Shown piece after piece: positions 1-6,024 of a stretch of 35,761 nucleotides of DNA (position 1 is its first letter; each line of letters begins with the position of its first letter). The position numbers and the translations under genes were made by a program. The notes under the pieces are model-generated. The model was given only the letters and a program-made list of their open reading frames with translations, was not told the origin of the DNA and did not search any database. Source of the DNA: JBIKLM01 sp044375105 (GTDB lineage: Bacteria; Planctomycetota; UBA1135; GCA-002686595). The DNA lies in NCBI GenBank assembly GCA_044375105.1, contig JBILNK010000021.1, positions 1-35,761 on the forward strand. Reading direction: 5' to 3'.

Positions 1-299
1 AGGGCGGCGCGGGCGCGGGCTACGGCGCGCGGCACGCGCAGCAGCGAAGAGAGCGCCGACGGGGCGCCGCCGCCCTCGCGCTCGAGGCCCATGGAGCGGC
101 GCAGGATGGTCAGGCCCAGGCGTTTTTCCGCCGGGGCCAGCACGCGCTCCTCGATCGCGCGCCCGGCGGTGAGCCAGAGCAGGGGAGCGACCTCAGCCTC
201 CGGCTGCGCCGCGCGCCGATGGGCCAGCAGGTGCAGACCGGGCACCAAATGACCGCCGGTGCCGCCGCCGGCGAAGGCCAGACGCCAGGGGCGCTCCAT
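1..299 (-). CDS. murG: MurG, N-terminal part (runs off the window)
   Basis: UDP-GlcNAc:undecaprenyl-pyrophosphoryl-MurNAc-pentapeptide GlcNAc transferase. It makes lipid II from lipid I on the inner face of the cytoplasmic membrane. About 99 codons are inside the window. The protein opens MERPWRLAFAGGGTGGHLVP; residues 10-17 are the glycine-rich loop (GGGTGGH) that marks the start of MurG, followed by PGLHLL. The ATG at 299 puts this loop at the usual distance from the N-terminus. It is the last visible gene of the dcw cluster and starts 16 bp after a possible small membrane-protein gene. No clear Shine-Dalgarno sequence precedes it. The acceptor- and UDP-GlcNAc-binding C-terminal domain lies outside the window and cannot be checked. 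Confidence 0.93.
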   Translation of the reverse strand, partial: MERPWRLAFAGGGTGGHLVPGLHLLAHRRAAQPEAEVAPLLWLTAGRAIEERVLAPAEKRLGLTILRRSMGLEREGGGAPSALSSLLRVPRAVARARAA

Positions 300-315
300 G
301 GTGGGCCTGAGTGTC

Positions 316-495
316 TCACCGGGCCGGCTCGGCGACCAGCCCCAGGCCTCCCTCGGCCGGGACTCGCGGTGCCTCTTCCACGTAAGGGCCCCACCAGCCG
401 CCCGCCAGGCAGGTCACGGCCCGGCCCGCCTGGGCCAGCAAAACCGCGGCGCAGAGGGCCAGGAACCAACGCTCGTCTTTCGCAAGGAAACGCAT
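316..495 (-). CDS. possible 59-residue single-pass membrane protein before murG
   Basis: This short open frame starts MRFLAKDERWFLAL. It has one hydrophobic stretch (about residues 11-32, WFLALCAAVLLAQAGRAVTC) and a short acidic/proline-rich tail. The frame stays open upstream, but the upstream translation is arginine/proline-rich and not protein-like, so the ATG at 495 is preferred. It ends 16 bp before murG on the same strand, which fits co-transcription. There is no recognisable Shine-Dalgarno sequence and no family I recognise. Positively charged residues before the helix and acidic ones after it would suit an N-in, C-out anchor. It could be a small division or wall accessory protein, or a chance frame in GC-rich leader DNA. 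Confidence 0.4.
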   Translation of the reverse strand: MRFLAKDERWFLALCAAVLLAQAGRAVTCLAGGWWGPYVEEAPRVPAEGGLGLVAEPAR

Positions 496-732
496 GGGGA
501 GGGCGGGGAAGCGCGGAGTCAGGTGGGCGAGGCCGCAGGGCTCGCGGAGCGGGAGCGCACCGGCGGCGGGCGTCGGCGCGTGGTCTGGGGTGGGGCCGAA
601 GGCGGACGGGGCCCGGGGGTGCCCGAGCGCGGATCCAGCAAGGGGGCCCCTTGGCGTGGCGTCCGCTCGCTGGCGCCCGAGGTCGGGCGGGCCGAAGGCC
701 CCGCGGGCAGCCGGCCCCGGTTTTCCGGCCGA

Positions 733-760
733 CCAAGCTCCCCTGCCGCAGGGAGCTTGG
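733..760. terminator. perfect 10-bp stem-loop in the intergenic region before murG
   Basis: CCAAGCTCCC at 733-742 and GGGAGCTTGG at 751-760 are exact inverted repeats around an 8-nt loop. It lies in the 496-910 stretch, which has no gene I can support, between the LysM gene and the small ORF/murG. There is no T tract on either side, so a factor-independent terminator is not proven. It may be a transcript-processing or attenuation hairpin. Confidence 0.35.
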
Positions 761-867
761 AGCCGCTCGCGGATCCAAGTCCGGGGGCGAGGCAGCGGAC
801 GGCGCCGAACCCCGCCCGCAGGACGCCGGTTGGCGGACCCGAGGCCGGCGGACCGACCCGGGTCGTG

Positions 868-892
868 GCTCCGGCAGCGCGGCTGCCGGAGC
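868..892. terminator. perfect 11-bp stem with 3-nt loop next to repeat copy 1
   Basis: GCTCCGGCAGC at 868-878 and GCTGCCGGAGC at 882-892 pair exactly around GCG. This very stable hairpin is 18 bp from the edge of the structured repeat (911..1045), on the side away from the LysM gene. In the leftward transcript it follows the repeat's U6 run. It has no following U tract of its own. It may act with the repeat in ending or trimming the LysM transcript. Confidence 0.4.
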
Positions 893-910
893 AAGCGCGG
901 GTCCGGCGGT

Positions 911-1045
911 CAGAGGCTGGAAAAAATCGGCGCGCAGCGACGATCCCAGCCTCTGCGGCCGACGGATGGCGGCCCAACGGCATGCTGACGGGCGGGTCTG
1001 ACGGCTCGGGCGCAACCCGAGTCGATTTTTTCTCAGCCTGTCAGC
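911..1045 (-). repeat. structured dispersed repeat, copy 1 (3' end of LysM gene)
   Basis: This is one of three same-strand copies. Columns 942-1026 align without gaps to 14176-14260 (72 of 85 identical by hand count) and to 32489-32573 (54 of 85). Visible stems are: 911-920 with 946-955 (10 bp, exact); 957-963 with 968-974 (one mismatch); 984-989 with 1040-1045 (6 bp, exact); and 1005-1010 with 1016-1021 (6 bp, exact, loop CGCAA). GAAAAAATCG at 920-929 is complementary to CGATTTTTTC at 1023-1032, so both strands can end in a U6 run after a GC-rich fold. The TGA stop of the LysM gene (1041-1043) is inside the element. The family is not one I recognise. Confidence 0.8.
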
Positions 1046-2237
1046 GCACGCGGCGCGCAGGCTTGGCGGCGGGTTTGGGCTGATTGCGGGGCGCGGGGGC
1101 TTCCGAGGCGCCGGGGTTGGCGCGCGCGACCGGTGCGCTGCCGTCCGGGAGGCGCAGTTGCTGGCCGACCGCCAGGGGGCGACCGCGCACCTCGGGATTC
1201 AGGGCCTCGATCTCGCGATAGCGATTGCCATCGCCCAGCCGGCGCTCGGCGATCGACCAGAGGTTTTCGCCCTTGGCGACGACATGGACCGCGCCGCGGG
1301 CTTCCGGGGCCGGGGTCGGCGCGCCATTGGGGCGGGCGGGATTGGCCGCGCCCGCGGCCAGCGGCGACGGAGACCCCTGGTTGCCGCCCGCGGAGGCGTT
1401 CAACGCCACGGCGCCCGCGGCGGAGCCGCTGGCGGAGCCACTGCCGGCGCCGGCGCTGGCCTGCTTCTGCGCGGCCGCGTCCGCCAGCAGCATCTCGTTG
1501 CTGGGCAGCTTGATCACCTGGCCGGCCTGCAGCCGATCGGGATTGAGGCCGGGATTCACCGCCAGGATCAGCTTGGAGCGCTTGGAGGAGGACAAGAGCT
1601 TCTGGGAGATCTCCGAGAGCGTGTCGCCCTTCTGCACGGTGTAGGTCGGCAGGGACGCAGGACCCGCGTTGCTGGCCTGGACCGCACCGGCGGGCGCGCC
1701 GCCCGGGGGCGGGCTGCCGGGGGGCGTGGCCTGCAGGCCGCCGAGCCGCGGGATCTCGGCCCCGGCCCCGCCTTCCGGCAGGCGTCCGGCGCCGCCCACC
1801 AACACGGGGGCCTCCGGCGCGCTGCTGGCGACCGGCGTGAAGCGGCTGGGCTGGCCGGCCAAGAGGCGCTCTTCGGCGCCCATCTGGGCCGCCGCGACCA
1901 GGTCGGTGCGCGGGGTGGGCTGGGCCGGCGGGTTGTTGGCCGGGCCGGCCCCGCTGCCGCCCGCCGCGGGGGCTTGGGGCGCCGGGTTGGCCCGCGGCGC
2001 GCCGCCCGCGCGCGGCAGATCGCTGCGCTGCGGACGCGGGGTCGATCCCTGGGCCACGGCGGGCAGGCCGTCCAGCTGGGGCGAGCCGCGCTGGGGCGCG
2101 CCCTGGCCGACCTTGCCAGCCGACGGCGCCTGTGCGGCCGGCTTGCCGTCCGAGGCGGCGTCGGTCAGGAAGAAGGCCGTTCCCGCGCAGATCAGGAAAA
2201 GCAGGGAGATCAGGCCGTTGCGTTCGATGGGCTGCAT
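1041..2237 (-). CDS. membrane-anchored protein with two LysM domains, in the dcw cluster
   Basis: 398 aa, predicted to be tethered to the inner membrane and to bind peptidoglycan. A hydrophobic N-terminal segment (about residues 8-25, GLISLLFLICAGTAFFLT) follows a short basic start. A long Ala/Pro/Gly-rich linker leads to LysM 1 (about 198-246, YTVQKGDTLSEISQKLL) and, after a second low-complexity linker, LysM 2 (about 317-365, HVVAKGENLWSIAERRLGD). The tail is basic. The ATG at 2237 is chosen because GGAG lies about 8 nt upstream and the signal anchor starts there; a longer in-frame start at 2414 would only add residues overlapping ftsW. It overlaps the 3' end of ftsW by 28 bp, so translation is probably coupled. 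LysM domains bind GlcNAc-containing glycan. The position between ftsW and murG suggests a septal wall role, which is an inference. Its stop codon lies in repeat copy 1. Confidence 0.85.
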   Translation of the reverse strand: MQPIERNGLISLLFLICAGTAFFLTDAASDGKPAAQAPSAGKVGQGAPQRGSPQLDGLPAVAQGSTPRPQRSDLPRAGGAPRANPAPQAPAAGGSGAGPANNPPAQPTPRTDLVAAAQMGAEERLLAGQPSRFTPVASSAPEAPVLVGGAGRLPEGGAGAEIPRLGGLQATPPGSPPPGGAPAGAVQASNAGPASLPTYTVQKGDTLSEISQKLLSSSKRSKLILAVNPGLNPDRLQAGQVIKLPSNEMLLADAAAQKQASAGAGSGSASGSAAGAVALNASAGGNQGSPSPLAAGAANPARPNGAPTPAPEARGAVHVVAKGENLWSIAERRLGDGNRYREIEALNPEVRGRPLAVGQQLRLPDGSAPVARANPGASEAPAPRNQPKPAAKPARRVR

Positions 2238-3418
2238 GGAGCGCACTCCGTGGAGGGCCGGCGGGCCGCGCCGAGGGCGAGGCCGAGACCGAGCGAGGTG
2301 ACGACGAGGGACGTGCCCCCGTCCGAAAGGAAGGGCAAGGTCATGCCCTTGGGGGGCAGGAGACCGGAGACCGAACCCATGTGCACGAGGGCTTGGACGG
2401 CCACCGCGATGCACAGGCCGAAGGCGGCGCTGGCCTGGAAGCGATCCTCGAGGGCCAGCACCATGCGCAGGCTATACCAGAACAGGGCGGCGTAGAGCAC
2501 CAGCACCAAGGCGGCGCCGAACCAGCCGAACTCCTCGTTGACCAGCGCGAAGGCGAAGTCCGAGTCCATGTACTGAAAGCCCCGGTTGCGCAGCTCGCCC
2601 TGGGCGTAGCCGGTGCCTTCCCAGCCCGCCGAGGCCAGGGCCCACATGGACTGCTGGACCTGCTCGTTCTGCAGCTTGCCGAACCACATGTCCAGGCGCC
2701 CGCGGGCGTAGCTGTCCGAGGTGGCGGCCAGCGCCAGGCCGAAGGAGGCCAGGCCCAGGAAGGGCAGCGCCACCCGGCTCATGCCCACGCCGGCGACCCA
2801 CATGGTCATGCAGGCGCAGGAGAACAGGACCAGGGCCCCGCCCTTGTCCGGTTCGATCCAGACCAGCAGGGCGAAGAGCAGCACCAGGCCCAGGGCGCGC
2901 AGCACGTGCCCGTGGTAGCGCGGCAGGTCCGGGGCCATGCGCGAGCAGCGGTCGGCGACCCACAGCACCAGGACCAGGCGCGCCAGTTCGGAGGGCTGGA
3001 ACGAGAAACCCAGGTCCAGCCAGCGGGCCGAGCCGTTGACCGTGCGCCCCAGGCCAGGCACGAGCACCAGCAGCAGGCTCAGGACGGCCCCCAGGGTCAG
3101 CCAGGGCAGCAGCGGCCGGAGCCGGCCCACGCCCACCCGGGCCGCCAGCAGCAGGACGATCAGGGCCAGACCGCGGTCGAAGCACTCGCGCAGCAGGTCG
3201 GCGCGGAAATCCTCTGGGCGCAGGGTCGTGGCGGCGTGGCCGGCCTGCAGCAGGAGCCCGAAGCCCATCAGCAGCAGGGCACAGTGGAACACCCCTTGGG
3301 CGGAGGCCGCGGCGTCTTGGCGCGCCAAGCGCAGCGCCAGCGCCTGGAAGGTCAGCTGGCGCAGGCCGCTGCTCGGAGCAGGGTCCTGGATCGTGCGGAG
3401 GGCGCGGGTTCTGGGCAT
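2210..3418 (-). CDS. ftsW: FtsW/RodA-type SEDS protein
   Basis: 402 aa, a multi-pass SEDS peptidoglycan glycosyltransferase. In this setting it is FtsW, polymerising lipid II at the septum with its partner FtsI. Family motifs seen: NGSARWLDLGFSFQPSELAR (128-147), EPDKGGA (189-195), QQSMWALASAGWEGTG (255-270), DSDFAFALVNEEFG (285-298) and PPKGMTLPFLSDGGTS (355-370). In the usual family motif the last block reads SYGGSS; here it is SDGGTS, an acidic substitution next to the conserved GG. About 9-10 hydrophobic segments are visible. It starts 39 bp after mraY; murD, usually in between, is absent. The N-terminal ~35 residues are soluble and moderately basic. RodA is the alternative, but the dcw context with ftsI favours FtsW. 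Confidence 0.93.
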   Translation of the reverse strand: MPRTRALRTIQDPAPSSGLRQLTFQALALRLARQDAAASAQGVFHCALLLMGFGLLLQAGHAATTLRPEDFRADLLRECFDRGLALIVLLLAARVGVGRLRPLLPWLTLGAVLSLLLVLVPGLGRTVNGSARWLDLGFSFQPSELARLVLVLWVADRCSRMAPDLPRYHGHVLRALGLVLLFALLVWIEPDKGGALVLFSCACMTMWVAGVGMSRVALPFLGLASFGLALAATSDSYARGRLDMWFGKLQNEQVQQSMWALASAGWEGTGYAQGELRNRGFQYMDSDFAFALVNEEFGWFGAALVLVLYAALFWYSLRMVLALEDRFQASAAFGLCIAVAVQALVHMGSVSGLLPPKGMTLPFLSDGGTSLVVTSLGLGLALGAARRPSTECAPCSPSNATA

Positions 3419-3457
3419 GGCGTCGACGCGTTCAAGCGCTCCGTGTGCACAGTGTGC

Positions 3458-4603
3458 TCAGCGCACCTTGAGCAACGCCAGACTGATCAATGCAGAAACC
3501 GCCGCCACGATCCAAAAGCGGACCACGACTTTGACCTCGTGCATCTTTTCGCCCTTCTTGAAGAGCCCGCCGTAGAGCTGGAAGCCGTGGTGCACCGGCG
3601 CGCAGGTGAACAGGCGCCGGCCGCCGGTGCGGCGGAACCAGAAGGTCTGCAGCCAGGAGGAGCCCAGCTCGACCACCAGCACCACGGCGATCAGCGGCAG
3701 CACCAGCTCCTGTTTGGCCACCAGCGCCATCCAGCCCAGCAGGCCCCCGAGGGGCAGCGAACCCGAATCCCCCATGAACACCTGGGCCGGGTAGGCGTTG
3801 AACCACAGGAAGCCCAGGCACGCGCCGCATAGGGCCCCGCCGATCACGGCCATGTCCGCCGCTGCGGCCACGTAGGGCAGGTCCAGGTACTGGGTCCAGT
3901 CGGCGCGGCCGGTGACGTAGCAGAAAATCGTCAGGGCGGCCCCGGAAATGAACACCACCCCGGCCGCCAGGCCGTCCAGGCCGTCGGTGATGTTGGCGGC
4001 GTTGGCCGAGCCCACCACCACCAGCCACTGGAACAGCAGCAGCAGCCCGAGCCCGAAGGTGCCCCACAGGGCCGGCTGGATCACCAGGTCGTTGAAGAAG
4101 GGGGGGTAGAGCGCCAGCAGGGTGCCCCGGCCCGTGAGGGAGGCGAAGTGCAGCTGGGCCAGCAGCACGCCCCCGGCGATCAGCGACAGGCCCAGCATCT
4201 TCGGCCCCCGGCGCAGGCCCTTGCTGCCGGGCAGGGTCAGCTTCTTGTAGTCGTCGACGAAACCGACCGCCGCCAAGCCGGCCACCAGCAGGATCGCCAG
4301 CAGCACCGGCAGGGAGGTCACGTCGGCCCACAGCAGCACCGCCAGCAGCAGGGAAGCCACCAGGAAGCTGCCCCCCATCGAGGGGGTGTTGTGCTTGCCC
4401 TCGGAGCGGGCCCGCGCCGCCAGGTCGCCGGACCCGCTGGTCTCGACGTTGTCGCGCACGCGCTGGGCCTTGAGCCAGGCGATCGTCGGCCGGCCCAGCA
4501 ACAGGGCGATCAGGAAGGCCGAGAGCGCCGCCATGGCCGCCCGGAAGGACAGGTAGTCGAACAGGGCCAGGCCGGTCCAATCGCGCAGCAGGTCCGCCAG
4601 CAT
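3458..4603 (-). CDS. mraY: MraY, phospho-MurNAc-pentapeptide transferase
   Basis: 381 aa integral membrane enzyme. It transfers phospho-MurNAc-pentapeptide from UDP to undecaprenyl phosphate, forming lipid I. Diagnostic blocks: KHNTPSMGG (70-78), VGFVDDYKK with the Mg-binding Asp pair at 117-118, NAANITDGLDGLAAG (201-215, catalytic-region D207), NAYPAQVFMGDSGSLPLGG (269-287, D279) and the APVHHGFQ loop (335-342). About ten hydrophobic helices are present and length is close to the usual ~360. It starts 2 bp after the murF stop and is followed 39 bp later by ftsW. A run of seven C (coding strand) at 4100-4106 encodes part of YPPFF. All key residues are intact, so it should be active. Confidence 0.97.
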   Translation of the reverse strand: MLADLLRDWTGLALFDYLSFRAAMAALSAFLIALLLGRPTIAWLKAQRVRDNVETSGSGDLAARARSEGKHNTPSMGGSFLVASLLLAVLLWADVTSLPVLLAILLVAGLAAVGFVDDYKKLTLPGSKGLRRGPKMLGLSLIAGGVLLAQLHFASLTGRGTLLALYPPFFNDLVIQPALWGTFGLGLLLLFQWLVVVGSANAANITDGLDGLAAGVVFISGAALTIFCYVTGRADWTQYLDLPYVAAAADMAVIGGALCGACLGFLWFNAYPAQVFMGDSGSLPLGGLLGWMALVAKQELVLPLIAVVLVVELGSSWLQTFWFRRTGGRRLFTCAPVHHGFQLYGGLFKKGEKMHEVKVVVRFWIVAAVSALISLALLKVR

Positions 4604-4605
4604 GG

Positions 4606-6024
4606 TCAGCGCCCCCCTTCGGCGACGGTTTCAGTGCTCGCCAGCTCCACCAGGCGCTGGACCAGGCGCTCGAGCCGGACACCCCGGGAGGCCTTGGCCA
4701 CCACGGTGTCGCCCGGCTCCAGCAGGCCCGGGACGACCTCGACGGCGCGCTCGACCGCCGGGAAGTGGCGCACCCGCGCCGGATCGAGCCCGCCCTCCAG
4801 GGCGCCGGCGGCCGCCGCGGCGGAGAGCGGCCCCACGGCCACGAACAGGTCCAGCCCGAGGGCCGCGGCCTGCATGCCGATCCGATGGTGCAGCTCGGGC
4901 GAGAGCTCGCCCAGCTCGAGCATGTCGCCGAGCACGAATACGCGCCGGCCGGGCAGGGCCGCCACCAGCTCGAGGGCCGCGCGGGCCGAGTCCGGGTTGG
5001 CGTTGTAGGTGTCGTCGTACAGCGTCCAGGGGCCGATCTGGCGGCGCTCCAGGCGCTGACGCGAGGCCAGGAGGCCCGGCAGGGCCGGCGCCAAGAGCTC
5101 GAAGGAGAGCCCCAGGGCGTCGCCGACGATCAGGGTCGCCAGCAGGTTCTTGACGTTGTGCTCCCCCGCCAAAGGCACATGCAGGGAGCGCCCGAACAGG
5201 CGGAACCCGGTGCCGCGGGCGTCGACCTCCAGGTCGCTGGCGTTCCAATCCCCCCGGCCGCGGGTCGAGAAGGACAGCGCCCGCGCCTGAGTGGTCGAGC
5301 GCAGGAACGCGGCGAAATCGCCGTCCGCGTCGAGCACGAACAGGCCCTCGGGGCCCAGGGAGGCCGGCAGGTCGCTCTTCTCCCGGGCGACGCCCTCGAT
5401 CGAGACCAGCTTCTCGAGATGGCCGGCGCCGATCAGGGTCACCACGGCGATGTCCGGGCGCGCCAGCCGCGACAGGGCCGCGATCTCGCCCGGCCCGCTG
5501 GTGCCGATCTCGCAGACCAGCACCTCGGTCGATTCGTCGGCGGCCAGGATCGTGAGCGGCACGCCGATGTGGTTGTTGTAGGACTTCTGGCTGCCCACGG
5601 TGCGCCGATGGCGGCCGAACAGCTCGACCATCAGGTCCTTGGTGGTGGTCTTGCCGCAGGTGCCGGTGATGCCGACCACGGTGCAGGTCAGGCGCGAGCG
5701 GTGCCAGGCGGCCAGGTCGGTCAGCGCCCGCTGGGGGTCCGGGTGCACGGCGAGGCCCACTTCGGGGGGCAGGCCGTCCAGGGACAGGGCCGGATCGGCG
5801 CGCAGCAGCAGGGCCTTGGCGCCGCGGGCGGCGGCGTCGCGGCCGAAGCGGTTGCCGTCGAAGTTGGGGCCGGACAGGCCCACGAACAGGCTGCCGGGGG
5901 CGGCCGTGCGGCTGTCGGTGCTGACCCCGACGAGCTCGAGCTGAGCCGCCCGGCTGCGCTCCGGCGGCCGCACCAGATCGGCGCCGGTGGCGTCCAACAC
6001 CTGCTCGAGATTCATGCGGATCAT
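4606..6024 (-). CDS. murF: MurF, UDP-MurNAc-tripeptide:D-Ala-D-Ala ligase
   Basis: 472 aa cytoplasmic Mur ligase that adds D-Ala-D-Ala to the UDP-MurNAc-tripeptide, using ATP. Seen: N-terminal Mur ligase domain (STDSRTAAPGSLFVGL, 35-50), ATP loop GITGTCGKTTTK (118-129), the MurF-typical SYNNHIGVPLT block, EIGTSGPGEIA, GEHNVKN, and DDTYNANPDSARAAL in the C-terminal domain. The ATP loop carries Cys where many MurFs have Asn, Ser or Thr. The ATG at 6024 forms an ATGA overlap with the murE stop, which settles the start; MNLEQ three codons later is an alternative. Translation is therefore likely coupled to murE. Length matches the family. Confidence 0.96.
   Translation of the reverse strand: MIRMNLEQVLDATGADLVRPPERSRAAQLELVGVSTDSRTAAPGSLFVGLSGPNFDGNRFGRDAAARGAKALLLRADPALSLDGLPPEVGLAVHPDPQRALTDLAAWHRSRLTCTVVGITGTCGKTTTKDLMVELFGRHRRTVGSQKSYNNHIGVPLTILAADESTEVLVCEIGTSGPGEIAALSRLARPDIAVVTLIGAGHLEKLVSIEGVAREKSDLPASLGPEGLFVLDADGDFAAFLRSTTQARALSFSTRGRGDWNASDLEVDARGTGFRLFGRSLHVPLAGEHNVKNLLATLIVGDALGLSFELLAPALPGLLASRQRLERRQIGPWTLYDDTYNANPDSARAALELVAALPGRRVFVLGDMLELGELSPELHHRIGMQAAALGLDLFVAVGPLSAAAAAGALEGGLDPARVRHFPAVERAVEVVPGLLEPGDTVVAKASRGVRLERLVQRLVELASTETVAEGGR

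Noticed and set aside
2238..2414. Longer N-terminus for the LysM protein (start at 2414)
   Set aside because: The extra residues overlap ftsW, are Arg/Pro/His-rich, and would bury the signal anchor; GGAG before 2237 supports the shorter form.
2132..3832. Long plus-strand open frame opposite ftsW/mraY
   Set aside because: It is a Gln/Ala/Gly/His-rich antisense reading of strongly supported genes; long antisense frames are common at this GC content. The same applies to plus-strand frames at 4765..6459, 7628..9751, 20219..22711, 26607..28676 and 29218..31665, and to the minus-strand frame at 33869..35545.
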